Positions 46,240 through 57,608 of a stretch of 64,000 nt of DNA are shown piece after piece (the first letter of the stretch is position 1; the number at the start of each line of letters is the position of its first letter). The translations under genes and the position numbers were made by a program. The DNA lies in NCBI GenBank assembly GCA_011634665.1, contig WAEK01000005.1:1408501-1472500 (forward strand), given 5' to 3'. This DNA comes from Mortierella sp. BCC40632 (lineage: Eukaryota; Mortierellomycota; Mortierellomycetes; Mortierellales; Mortierellaceae). A model generated the notes under the pieces. The model was not told the DNA's origin. It worked only from the letters and a program-made list of their open reading frames with translations, and searched no databases.

Positions 46240-46600
46240 GGCCTCTGACTGTTGCAGGTTGGGATGACGAACGACTATCGGTCGTCTCAAACACGTGCAA
46301 GCTGCTCCCAGCCAGTGCAGTTGGCACGGAGCCTGAGGATTATAGGATGGGAGATCAAGGCAGTGAAGGTGCATGGGGCGGTAGAGTGTGTGAACGAGGA
46401 GTGCGAATCGTTCAAGGCATACATGACGATCAAGGCACGCGATTTAAATACAGCGGTGTGTATTGCGATAGCAGGAGCGAGCCAGCTTTTATCGGTAGAG
46501 CGACAAACACAGGTACCATGCGGGAGAGAGATACGACCCAATATCAACGCCAATCGATCGAACTGGAGACAAGACAAAAGTCTTCAACATCCAAGGTCAG
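46240..46600 (+). mobile_element. TnpB/Fanzor-like C-terminal relic (2)
   Basis: In the frame of 46252-46662, NDYRSSQT resembles the D/N-E-Y-x-(T/S)-S-Q block with the catalytic Glu changed to Asp, followed by a damaged first Cys pair. Then come VHGAVECVNEEC, the second Cys pair of the zinc ribbon, and IKARDLNTAVCIAIAG, the R-D-x-N-x-A helix with the last RuvC Asp, ending in ASQLLSVERQ. The upstream RuvC parts are absent. This copy and the one at 24520-24860 share the same motif order but are too different to be recent copies of each other. No terminal repeats were seen. Confidence 0.55.
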
Positions 46601-46885
46601 AGGAGGATACTGCTAGTTTTACTAAGTGTGAGGAGATAAAAGTGCGAGGAGATAAAAACTGAGACAGTAAAAATTTGTGAAATGGACTTTATCTCTAATT
46701 AAGCACAAGAAAAGAGAAGAACAAAGCTAAAACTAGAGGTTTATTCTAGCTATGGGTGGTTGGGCAATAGTTGATAGTGGCCTAGTTGCTGGTAGTGGTG
46801 GTGGGAGAGTCGGGGCGGTAGGGAGGGATCGGTGGCGGTGGCAGTAGTGGAAGAGTCTAACGTGTCTAAAAGTACTCAGCGTGAT
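46601..46885. other. 3' flank of the membrane protein gene
   Basis: Contains a possible extra 3' exon for the gene on the minus strand (acceptor near 46786, encoding HYQLLPNHP) and a GGTGGC-rich stretch at 46795-46850 that would be intronic. Confidence 0.35.
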
Positions 46886-48357
46886 TTATACCTTTGCTAG
46901 ATTTTCCGCACTCTCCATAGGATAGTGGGTATGATTCTTACTCTTGATTTGTGCAGAACGCTTCCGGTACCAAAAATATCCAATACCACCAATGATAAGC
47001 ACCAAAACGGCACAGACGACTCCAATAATGATACCCGACTTTGAAGTGCTGCTGGATCCGGCTACTGGTCCACTGGGTGTAAGGTTTTCTAATGCCGAGG
47101 CGGGGATAGTGATCATCTTCGTGTTGAACCACTTTCCAGTGTTCGGTCCATTAATCGGAAGACTGTATAAGTTATCACTTGTAACCGAGAGTAGAAATGG
47201 CACAGTACCAGGCATGGCAAGGATCGCGTGCGCACCAGAGGTCGCCGTACTTGTGGAAATATTATTAATGTTCTTTCCATCAAAAATGAATATAGGGCCT
47301 CCCTATGTGGATAAATAGGAGACTGTTTTAGTAAATGTGGTCAAACCCATTCCTAACTTGTTTTTCCATTGTAAGTCGATCATATAGTTGTTCTTACTCG
47401 ACATTTCAATATGATGTTCGCTCCAAGTGGAATCATAGTCATATCCGTGGAAAAAACCCCAATCCCGCACATTTTCCTGTAATTTTCCATATCGAATGTC
47501 GATACCGTAGATGGCGATGATGCCAATGTATCCCCAGAAATGGGGACAGAACCCAACGTGAAGTTGTGGAACGTATTCGCATAGAAATACAAGGCGTTGT
47601 TGGTGAAAGTTATATCTTTCAAGTCACCATACAGGGCTGGGTCCTAATAATGTAAAACCACGATAAAATATGAGGAATCCAAGATCTTGGAACAGTCTTA
47701 TGATACAAGAACTTTAGATGATGATTATACAATAAAAAAGTAATGAGAACATACGTAAAGCCAGGGAGAGGGTTTTTGCCTCATAATCAAGTCAGATGGA
47801 TCCATGGATGCAATCCAAAGTTTTGTATCGGGTTTCTCTGAATTGGGATTTTGAACATGCGGATTTGCAGTTGCGAACATGATATTCTTGCTGTCCGTGG
47901 GCTTGTAAAGCTGCGTGTTTGAATAAGATGAAGCAAATGACGAGTCCCACTCGAATAAAGGAGATCCTGGAGAGACTGTGATGTTTGTCCAGCTGCCTCC
48001 TTTCCCATCGACCTCTGGTTGGTACTGGACTCCACGCACGGATTTCTCAAGATCTTCAAATCCTTTTGTCATTTTGGACCATAGGGATAGAACCGAAAAT
48101 GCCTTTGTTGTCGGATTGATATAGCAAACGCTTGGATCATCAAGAAGATTAAGACGATCACGATTGGAGACGCTGACGACCGACCAGGAGATATCAGATA
48201 GATCTGGGGAAGGATTTGGGTTGGACTTGACGAGTACGTAATAGAAATCTTCCCTCTCGAAAAAGGATGTTTTTTTGCGTACCCTGAGGTCAAAGGCGTA
48301 GATACTGGTTCCATCAGTGGCGTAGCAGCCAGGGTTAAGAGCGACCAAGGAAGCCAT
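46886..48357 (-). CDS. Single-pass membrane protein of unknown function
   Basis: Three exons on the minus strand, 48357-47755, 47643-47398 and 47302-46886, all phase 0 with GT-AG borders, give 421 aa. The long N-terminal region has short repeats of hydrophobic strand and turn (GCYATDGTSIYAFDL, YYVLVKSNPNPSPDLSD, SWSVVSVSNRD, ITFTNNALYFYANTF), suggesting a beta-propeller-like ectodomain. Near the C-terminus a TSKSG linker leads to the membrane segment IIIGVVCAVLVLIIGGIGYFW and a basic YRKRS stop-transfer. The model lacks a clear signal peptide, so an upstream exon may be missing. A donor in the tail (GTAAGA near 46941) and an acceptor near 46786 could give an alternative C-terminus. The gene lies inside the left-arm-specific segment. 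I do not recognise the family; a surface receptor-like role is inferred from topology only. Confidence 0.75.
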
Positions 48358-49680
48358 ATCTCCGGTATAAAAGTAGGGATAACAAAAAAAGAGAGAAGGA
48401 ACTGAAAAGGAGTAGTCGAAAGGAACTATGCGTATATGTGGGGAGAAGAGAGGAGGTCAGTCAGGAAAGACTGATGTGTTGCTTGTTTCCAGGGAGATGA
48501 ATGGAGGGAGTGAAGAGAGTGATTGATAAACTTGAGGCGAGGGTAAATGCAGAATGAGAGAATGAGAAGGAAAGAAAGAGGGCGCGCTTCGGACGTTTTT
48601 ATATGAAAGGCACAATGCATAGATGGAGAGTAGAAGAGCCTCCCATCCGCCCCTCGGTTAGTGCTCTTGTTTGAGTACTGATCATAATTTAATGTGCTGT
48701 GCTGGAGCACACTTTAATTATCCTCTTGTGGCGAGGACCCCATTTGTGTAACCTTCTTTTAAAAAAGTCGCTCGAGAACCTCCAGAAACTGAACTAAACT
48801 GGAGTGAAAGAGTGGTGCATTCGAACTTGGCCGGAGCCCTACTGGATCTCTATCTTCGAATTTGTGAGCAAGGGGCCGAGAGAGAGACAAAAGGTGGGTA
48901 AAGCGGCGGGACATATGGAGTCCTCACCGTAGTCAAATAATAAGAGTAAGCCTTCATGTTATTCGGCTACGCTGGAGATAATAAATATGAAAAAGAACTT
49001 CACCCATCCATTCCGGCCTCCTGTACCACGTCGCTTCGCCCTCTATCCATAATTTGAATAATATGAAGCTTCGCCCTATCCCGAGTCGTAACTTTAAAAT
49101 TCTCCAATCCAAATTAATTGGCTTGTGGCAGCCAAGCGTTCATAACGACCTTGCTTTTTGATCCTTCGATGTCGGCTCTTTCAACCCTTGCCCGCGCGCC
49201 GTCGATAATTTGATTTCAATCACGCACAAACAGATTACAGAACTTGGATGTTGGAAGGATGTCAACGGTAGAGGGAAGACAACGACAAGGCGGAGTACAA
49301 ATGTGAGAGGATTGGAGATGGGCAAGGTCTCCCGTGTGCCACTGACTACTCCTGAGGGACGGATTGGAGGACAGTGTACAGCTCTTCACTCAGTGAGCGA
49401 TGGGTATTTGGTTGTGCGAGGAGACCATATTGTGGGGACAATGGAGGGCACACAAGAGACAGTGGTCAACAAAAATAGGGAGTGTGAGGTTTAAAACAAT
49501 GAATCTTAAAAGTGTGAATAACGAGAAAGAAAGATGTCTTTTACTATTCTTTCCCATTTTTTTCGGTGAAGAGTAGATTTGCTCTTCTTTATCTTTTCCT
49601 AGCTCCTTGTGCCTTTTTTTTTTTTTTCGCGACACCTCTCACTTCGTTGTTCGATATTTTTTTTTTTTTTCTCGTTCATT
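48358..49680. other. Intergenic; promoter of membrane protein gene and Gag flank
   Basis: No supported coding frame. A short frame at 49210-49494 has no known motifs. T runs at 49612-49628 and 49659-49670 lie just before the Gag relic. Confidence 0.4.
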
Positions 49681-50790
49681 ATGGCCGACTCTGCTTCCAC
49701 CTCTCTTCCCCTTTCCCCGTTCTCCAACTTGTTACTTAGTACCCTGCAGGCCAGACCGTCAAGGGCCTGTCTTCGAGGACCGACGAGGAGGACATTCATA
49801 TGTCAGAATCCTCCGTCGCGATTGACTCCTGGGGGGAGAGTAGAGTGGGGCCTTGGCCCATGCGTGAGGGGCAGTTGCTCCTAAACCAGGAGTATTCTTC
49901 TCCACCTGCCTCGGTTACGTCGGGCCTAGATAGATGGAGGGAGGCTCAGGCAAGGGCCGTTGTAGCAGCTGATACCGTTCTACAGGCTTTGAAGTCAGGG
50001 AGTCTAGACACGACTGCTCTGTTGGCGTTCTCGTCTTCCCTGGAGAGGTCAGAGCTAGTCGCCAGACAGGGATCCATTCATGAGGGCTCCCTGCCTGCGG
50101 AAGTGCTCCCTGTGGGTGTCTTATCTGCTGAGAAGACGTCTTCTAGCAACAGGGACACCCTTACCCGCAGGAAAAGAAAGCTTTGCCATTTTACGAGAAG
50201 AGTCAGGAGTGCGATGATCTTCTTGACATACTGTTATTCGCGCTACCGTCGAGAGATTGGAAGGACGAGAGTGCCATGCCTAAGAGGATAGTGAAAGCCG
50301 TATGGCAACATGTATTCTCCAAGCTGCCGGATGACAGCTCGTCATTAAGATAGGAGATTCGAAGGGGTCCCAATGGGACGAGGCTGTCAAGGCCTTTCGA
50401 GAAAGGGCGCACAGGAGGCACCATTCTCGGCGACAGAGGCTCTATTGGCCTGCACTCGAAAGAAGGGCGAGAGCTTTTCTCGCTATAACCCGGATTTCAG
50501 AATTGCAGCCAATCAGTGTGGACTTATTGATGACTTTCAGGAGTCGATGAGACTACAGGACCCTCCTGAGCCTGTAGCTGGTGTCAAACGGCAACGCCCT
50601 GAAGGTCAGGGCAGGCCAGAGCAGTTCAAAGCCAGGGTCACTTGCTTCCAGTGCCGACAGCAAGGACACTTTGCCAACGAATGCCCGAAGGCGGCTGTAG
50701 AAACAGGCATCAAGAGAATCCCGACGGGTCGACCCCCACAGCAGGCGAATGGCTTTGGACTGCTGTCACTGTACGGTAGAGATCCAAGAA
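49681..50790 (+). pseudogene. Decayed retrotransposon Gag with CCHC zinc knuckle
   Basis: A Gag-like protein broken by frameshifts. It begins MADSASTSLPLS at 49681, shifts frame before 49800 and continues as DSWGESRVGPWPM and RWREAQARAVVAADTVLQALK. It shifts again near 50190, where another frame reads ECDDLLDILLFALPSRDWKDE, and ends in a third segment with YNPDFRIAANQCG and a zinc knuckle at 50643-50684 (C-x2-C-x4-H-x4-C, CFQCRQQGHFANEC). A stop also follows about 50350. The knuckle and the helical Gln/Ala-rich region are typical of Gag from LTR or DIRS-type elements. No protease, reverse transcriptase or long terminal repeat was found nearby. It runs into a 28-base A tract at 50793-50820, where block B starts. 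Confidence 0.65.
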
Positions 50791-50792
50791 GG

Positions 50793-50820
<28 letters not shown>
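50793..50820 (+). repeat. A28 tract at the Gag/block B junction
   Basis: Exactly separates the Gag relic from the first base of block B homology. It could be the poly(A) tail of a retroposed transcript or one of the ordinary homopolymers of this genome. Confidence 0.8.
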
Positions 50821-50824
<4 letters not shown>

Positions 50825-53716
50825 CCTTTCTTTGCGGATGAACTCGAGGTGAGGAGAGAATGATACACTTCAGTTGTGCATTTGTGTATGTGTGTGCATC
50901 TGGCTGTGCTAATGTAGTACACCATGCAGATATCGAAATGTTTGTTACGTGTGGCAAAGAGTCTTGACCAAAAGTCAGAGCAGGCAACAGAGAGATAGAA
51001 AGATAGAGGGAGAAAAGTATGGATAGAGAGGTAGGGATAGAGAGTGAAGGATAGCGAGTCAGATGGATGGAGGGAGACCTGAGAGTAGCAGCCCTGGTCT
51101 ACCACACAAAGTGGGAGACTCTCTTGCTCAGAGGGCATGTCTGGCCAAAGTACGGATCTGCAGCGCCTGGAGAAACGGTGTGAGGCGGTGTCACAGGCCC
51201 AGGGTATGGCCCGACTCCGTCCTCTGCCTCTGCCTCTGGCCAGAAAGAGTCAAAGCCTCCGCCAGCCTGACTTTTTAACCTCTTCTCTCTTCTCTTCTCT
51301 CTTCTCTTCTCTTCTCTTCTTTTCTCTTCAGCTCTCCCCGTTTCAACCTCCCCACTCCCTTCCCCTGCCACTACTATTCGTCGCTCCACCGACCACTGCC
51401 AGCTCACGAGGCTCACCCTTTCTTGCCTCCACCTTGTTCCTCTTTCTTTTCTGTTCTCACTCTTGTTCGTTTTCACAGAGCTGGCAGAGGTCTCTGGTAG
51501 CCTTCTTTCTTGTTCTGTTCTCTTCGTTGTCCCTTTGGTATGCTCTGGCCAGGGGACCACCGTTCTACTGACTTTTTGATTTTCACTCTCCATGTAGTGT
51601 TGGCCGCACTCCTTGGAGTCGAGAGACTCCTCGGAGAAGCAGCAGACACTGCTGGGTTCAACTTGTTTGCCATCTTGTTCAACCACACGGGGAGCGTCCT
51701 GAAGCCGAGACTCCCCCATGCGACGATGTAAGTGCAACCAGTTTGAGCGACTTTGACTTTGTCCATCTCCCCTTTGCTCAACACAACACACCCCTGCCAC
51801 ACTCCTGCCACACTCTTGCCATTCTTTTTTTCAGTCTCTCTCTCTCTCTCTCTCTCTCTCCAGACTATGCCTTTCTGGCTTTACTCTTCTACTTGATGTT
51901 TTCTCAACACCAGACCTTTTCAGTGTACTTCCGTGTCTGCGGCCATTTTTCTGATCAAGGATATTCTCTCTCTCACTTCTTCACTCTTACGCACTTGTTT
52001 TTTTTTTTTTTTTTTTTCTCGACACTTTGGCTCTTGGTTATTGTGGCAACTATGGATGTGGTGTGTCTTCTTTCTTTCTCTCCCCACCTCCGCTCTTTGC
52101 CTACCATTCCCTGTGTTCTTTTCTCTGCCACTCCGCTTTGCCTGGCACATACCCCTCTCCTCCCCACCACCACACCACCACCACCACCTACTCTCACTCC
52201 TCAGGTCGCGACTGGGCGGGACCTGCTTGTTTTGTTTCTTTTCACCTGGGATTCGTTTGAGCAGGTGCCCGTAGGTCATAGTTCTATATTCGGTGACCCC
52301 GTAATATGGTCGCTGTGGAGGCGAGTCTATCAGTAACCTCCCGTTTAGAAAGCGGCGCCCGGTCGCCGGCACAGTGAGTTTAAGTAGCTGGGCCAACGGG
52401 GACCTTCTGTTTAACGACAGGAGGGAGAGGCGTCCGTTAAAAGCGGCACGGGTCGTACCATAGGGTGTAAGAGGTGTTTATGGGGTCCTGCACTCGCCAG
52501 TTCTTTTCGTGGTGTATTCCTTGCGAACAAGTAGCCACTGTTGAGAAGCTCGCATGTTGGCCACAGCGGTGCTTGGTGGTGAACAGCTGAGGAAGCATCA
52601 CTGTCTCCTTTTGTTATACATTTTCTTTCTCCCCTTTGGGTTTGTGTTGTTTGGGATGGGATGTGTAGGTGTGAGAGAGTGAGAGTGATACTGGGTAGAG
52701 ATGGATGGAAGGCGCAACTGGGTGTCCTTTCTTCCATTTGTTCGTTTTCTCTCTTTTTCTTCTTTCTCTTTCCCTTCCCTTTGTCTGAAATAGGTTCTAG
52801 GTAGTGACCATGTCCAGCAAAAAGACTTTGGAGCTCGGCAATGCGATAAGTCTGTCTTAGTGTCTTTCGAATCAAGTTGCATCGGATCTCAATCAAACCA
52901 CTGCAGTGTAACTTCGTGAGCACTCCGCAATCCAAAGTCCTGACCCTCCATCAAATGTCCCTTCTCTCTCCACACACTTTTCTTTTTTTTTTCTCCTCAC
53001 TCTCACTCGAATTTCTTGTATCGTATCTTTCACACCCTCTTCGTCCTTCTCTAGCCTAAGCCAGGATTACTACGAGTCCAGGAAGTCAGCACCTTGAGGA
53101 GGTCTTTTTTTTTCATGGGTGTGTTTTTTTTTACCTCCCCTTTCTCTAATGATGCAAGCTTGAATGGCCGAAAAAAACCTGAGCCTTGCTCTAGATGTAA
53201 ATGTGTTCGCAAGAACCATCCATCAAGACCATAATGGTCAAGGAGCAGTAGGTGGAAAGGTTAGCCTTCACACCAATGTCTGAAGGGTCAGGAAGGTATA
53301 ATTGTTCTTTTGTGGTCCTCTCTTCTCTTCTCTTCTTTTTCTCTTTCTCCTTCTTTTATTCAGCGACTTGGAGGCACCCCCCGACTAGGGTATCTTCTCT
53401 CACATTTCAGCTACCATTCTCTCAAGTCAATAAACAAGCCTAGTTGTTATCTCATGTCATATCATGAAAAGCGGGTTTGAGTCCTACATTGACCATATCT
53501 TGGACAAGGACATTATTCGGATGCCTCGGCAGCCACAACTCTTCTCGAGCGACTCTCTTAGACTAGCATAGCCATCAAGAACAACTCCAGAGCCACACAC
53601 CGGTAACTGTTCATCGATTACTCGGCAACTCTGCGAGGCTGGCTTCTGATCACCAGCAAGAAGACTGAGCACCAAGGAAAAGAATCAAGATCAGAGAAAA
53701 TGAGAGACAAGCGAAG
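50821..53716 (-). repeat. Inverted duplication, left arm, block B
   Basis: Matches 57609-60343 in reverse complement, with lower identity and more indels than block A. Shared tracts include tcgagctcatccacaaagaa-type sequence at the A28 side, a frame reading KLHCSGLIEIR (52411-52935 minus, and 58354-58893 plus), NKMANKLNPAVSAASPRS, and ASLRESLEKS near the inner end. Some shared tracts look like old protein-coding sequence but are broken by stops, frameshifts and homopolymers. Family unknown. Confidence 0.75.
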
Positions 53717-54059
53717 AAGATAACGGAAAGGAGAGAGAAAGCGCTAAGCAGTGTTCTTTGTGGAGAAATAATTCATATTTCTCGTGTTCTTCTGCTTCAA
53801 CTTTTCCAACTGCTTCCCATCAATCCGAGAGCCTTCTCCTCTCCCATCTCTGAACTTCTTTCAGAAAATCGGCAAATTCTATATTGAGTGGTAATGATCC
53901 TTGATTCTGTAGAGAGCCAAGCTGAGTCTCTTCTGCTTGGTTCGTTGATTCTCCCTCATTTTACATTTTATCCCTCAATGCCCTCTTTCTCGTGCGCGTT
54001 GTCGACGCTGACTAACCAGTAAGTATTTTTTTTCAAAGTTTCCACCATCCTTTGTTGTT
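53717..54059. other. Spacer between inverted arms, left part
   Basis: No supported coding frame; 3' flank of the cysteine-rich gene. Confidence 0.4.
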
Positions 54060-54329
54060 TCACTGGCAAGTATAGTGATGAATGCCAGAATCCCCGATGC
54101 CATCACCAGACTCTGTGCATTCAGTTCCGTCAGGACAAGTGCATTCATTGATTGGGGGTTTAGAGACACTCGTTGACGAGTCTTTTGTATATCTGCATTT
54201 TTCTTTATCGCTGCAGATTCTCCAAGGATCGTGATCAAGATTGCCAGGGATGACAATTGCGGTCAACAAAATTTCTGCTATAGTGGCCAAGCTCACAAGG
54301 GAAAGGAGAATAGTGCGAGTCGCCATCAT
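54060..54329 (-). CDS. Small secreted cysteine-rich protein (89 aa)
   Basis: Single exon of 89 aa with an N-terminal hydrophobic signal segment (TRTILLSLVSLATIAEILLTAIV). The mature chain has six cysteines in the pattern ICSDKEKC, ECTC, TEC and YTC, with acidic and Ser/Thr-rich spacers, and ends at a cysteine-glutamine. Six cysteines allow three disulfides. A TATA box lies about 90 nt upstream. The gene sits in the spacer between two inverted repeat arms. It is unlike the eight-cysteine protein at 14330. I recognise no family; secretion is the only supported inference. Confidence 0.75.
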   Translation of the reverse strand: MMATRTILLSLVSLATIAEILLTAIVIPGNLDHDPWRICSDKEKCRYTKDSSTSVSKPPINECTCPDGTECTESGDGIGDSGIHHYTCQ

Positions 54330-54414
54330 GGAGTGATTTTATTATATTGTAATGGGTTTTGTCAAAGGTTGTTCAAGAGATCCGGATTTGGTGCAAGATT
54401 ATTTATGGTTGAGA

Positions 54415-54424
54415 GATATTTATA
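54415..54424 (-). promoter_or_regulatory. TATA box for the 89-aa secreted protein gene
   Basis: TATAAATATC on the minus strand, about 90 nt before the ATG at 54329. Confidence 0.55.
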
Positions 54425-55078
54425 GGTGATTAGGGGCCAGGACAAAAAAACAAAGCAAAGGTTCAAAGGAGATAGACTGTTTGAGGATGCAAAGGAGGGG
54501 GGGGGCTCTTTCACGCCTCGTAGTTTCTGCCTCATGATTTCCTAGTTTATAGGTTCTGACTGTCAGTCTCCATTCTGCAGCTTTTCAACTTTTCAGCTTT
54601 TCAGTCCCACTCATATCAATGGCAAGGCATACTCGACTTCCTCATGCCATACCATTTAAAAAATAAAAAAAAAAAAAAAAAAAAAAAAAAGCCTTTGCCT
54701 GACTCCTCTGCCTCCCTATTCCTTCTCCCTTTCACCCCTCTTTCTCCGTTTTCCTCACCCTGACTCCTTCCTTTCTCCATCTCTCACCCCCCTTCCTTTC
54801 TTCTCCATCTCTCTCGCCCCTCTCCACCCCTTTCTTCTCTCTCTCTCTGCCTCTCTGATGAATCCAAGAAAAACGATCTACAAGGACAACTTACCCAAAG
54901 CTTTGGGCCATCAATTAAACCAAGCACTTGAAAACTAGAAATTACTAGTAAATCCACTGTATAGGTCAGTCACGTTGGATTAACAACCATCAAATAATAT
55001 AGGCCATGACAAAGCATCGGCAGAGCTACAGTTACTCAGAGTGATTGCCGAATGAGGACAAGAGGTACCAGCAAACAA

Positions 55079-55116
<38 letters not shown>

Positions 55117-56044
55117 CCCTCCAAAGTAAATGGCATCTACCTTGACATCATAATGAAGTAGCTGCTTGAGAATATTGGTTCTCTTCCTGCTAACCTAACC
55201 TAATGCTCTACTAGATCTCGGTCTGACTGTATCGCTATTATAGCATCAGAATTGTAACTGGGAAGTCCCAGAAGTATACAATAAAAATGAAGATGCCCAT
55301 AGTGAACCATGTTGAGACAAATACAAAAGTATGGGAGTCTAGGGATAGCCTCGATCAAAGGTGGATGCAAAGGAGAGATATTGAGATCTATTGGAAGCGA
55401 TTTTAAACTATTACCATCAATTCGCAATGTCATGTTCCTTTTCATACTTTGGCCTCAAGTAATAGCTAGTCAGTATCTGCCAATTTGCTCTGCCAGCATT
55501 ACCAGTTGGCGCCCTATATGACCTAATCAGTGCCCTCGTCCTCATTTACCATCTACTCTGAACATTTGGTGTAGGGCACCCTGCACTTCTCACTCATACC
55601 ATTCCCTTTCTCCCTTGTTCACTCCTTGACAGAAGGCAACACCCCGGTTCTTGGTCTTTTGAATGTAATGCAACTACAAATGCTGGCCCAAGTGCAGTGC
55701 TAAAAAATGGTACTTTTCCTTCCAAGAGTTCAAGCCTCCTTTTCAACACACCCCTGGCTTCTCTATGGTGTTTTCGGGTACCTTCTGGTTTGATATCGTC
55801 TAAATAGTACTTACCCCTTTGCATCAAAACATAGGCTTTCATGCACTCCAAAATTTCTCAATGAGTCCTCCCCTGCATTTTCCATCCTAACCCAAGCCTT
55901 TGCGGGAAGGTATCTTGGACCAACGGCTTAGTATTTAAGCTTCCGTGCTTCCGTGGGATCTCTCTTCTCTTTCACAACTCACATCCAACATCTACACCTC
56001 TCCCCACTAATTCCACAAGAAAGGAAAAAGAAACAAAGCCCACA
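54425..56044. other. Spacer between inverted arms, middle part
   Basis: Homopolymer-rich: an A-rich run at 54659-54690 and a T run of 36 at 55081-55116. A C/T-rich stretch spans 54700-54860. No coding frame is supported. The last 120 nt, with TATTTAAG at 55932-55939, look like the promoter of the pseudogene that follows. Confidence 0.45.
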
Positions 56045-56753
56045 ATGAAGATCCCTATCGCTGCCGTTCTCGCTGCCTGTGCTCCATCATTGACTTTCGC
56101 TCTCGTGGGTAGCAATTGGAAGTTCGACTTTGTTCCCGCGACTGGTTTGAGTGATGTCACCTTCCCTTTCAACATGGCTAAGGCTCCTCACAAGTCTGGC
56201 TATTTCTTTGCCCATCAATTCGGCTTTATCAACATGCCTGATGTCGGATACACCAGATGCGAATGGAAGACAAACCATCCGTGCCGTCTTCGCCTCCTTC
56301 CAGAAAGGTACCACGACCAGTCATCCCAATTGTCACGTGGGAGTTGACGGTGGCCCTGGCGTGAACTGCAACATCGATATTGAAGGCGACTATAGTCACA
56401 CCTATAACTTGGTTGTCGAGAACACACAAAGTACCACTTGGAGAGGCACTTTGGTGGATACAGTAACAATGGCCTCCACCATTGTCGGAGAGTGGACGCT
56501 ACCTGACTCAGCTGGAAAAATCGTCAATGGACAAACCGGATTTATTGAGAACTATAATTGGAGTAGTCAAACTTCGAACAATTGCAAGGATTTGCCTTTC
56601 ACAGAGATTGTCTTTTACGATCCCACATCCCGGACTGCTGGCGCTAGCGGAGGCAGGATCACATATGCATTCGAGTACGGTGATTGCGTCGGCATGGTTA
56701 AATACTCTGCGACCAAGCTAGCTAACGCTTATGACATTATGGTCGGTTCTTGA
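56045..56753 (+). pseudogene. Secreted DUF3472-like protein, frameshifted
   Basis: The first frame (from 56045) has a signal peptide (MKIPIAAVLAACAPSLTFA), then WKFDFVPATG and SGYFFAHQFGFIN. At about 56253-56258 the frame must change, and the downstream frame continues DANGRQTIRAVFASFQKGTTT, NTQSTTWRGTLVDT, GEWTLPDSAGKIVNGQTGFIE and FEYGDCVGMVKYSATKL to a stop at 56751. In my recollection of this family a G-x-Q-P-R-type segment belongs at the break, so a small deletion of about a dozen bases that is not a multiple of three is likely. Upstream and downstream parts are otherwise well preserved, so the damage is recent. Normal relatives are secreted proteins of unknown function. No GT-AG intron fits the break. 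Confidence 0.72.
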
Positions 56754-56771
56754 GGTCAACACCATACATCC

Positions 56772-56807
<36 letters not shown>

Positions 56808-57608
56808 CAAAGGGCACCGTTGTGAGGTATAGCAAATAAACTCGTTTTTTTCTCACTCTCGTTGTCTTTTTCTTTCATTGGACTCGGCATCTCTACCGGT
56901 CTCAGGGCGAAGCACCTCATCTATCACACCCGCAATACGTAAATCACTAAGGCATAATATCAAACGGACAGGATGTCCATCCAACTTGACTAGATCGTCC
57001 GCCTTTGACTCCTCTCAACCTCAAATCCCTACTCAGTAGATCATAACATTAACATTTCACGCTAAAGTTGATTTACTCCAAGTATTGGACCGAAGAGTGC
57101 CAAAGCCGATAGAAGGATATCGACCCAACTGCCAGACAATAATCGACTCTCAACTCGCGACTAGCACCCACCTATTCGCTTGGCCTTCAGACTAACGAGA
57201 ACACAGCCCTTGCGCTCAAATGTCTCCGGGATTGAGAGTTGAACGAGTTGGCTTATGTTGAAGGCTGAGACGAACCTCGAGGTAGAGGCAGGTTGGTATC
57301 AGAAGTGGTTGTCGCTGCTACTTCCGGTGCTTGAGTGGGAGAGGCCGTAGCCACGGTAGTGGTGAAGTGAAGTGAAGATGGTGGCGGTGAATGACGAAGT
57401 GGATACTTGCGGTGATGAAAGGAGACGTTGGCAGTGAGGGAAGAGAGAGGTCAAAGTCAGAGAAAAGTGACCAAGTTAGTGACTGGCAAAGAGAAGAGGA
57501 TGCAACATGACACCGACTCTGAACCCGCATTCACCAACACCCGGAACCGAATCCCATGCTCATTCTCTCTACTCTATCTGCCTCTCGCTTCTACTCTCTT
57601 TGCTGTCG
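56754..57608. other. Spacer between inverted arms, right part
   Basis: Starts with an A run of about 33 at 56773-56805. No supported gene; short frames only. Confidence 0.45.
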
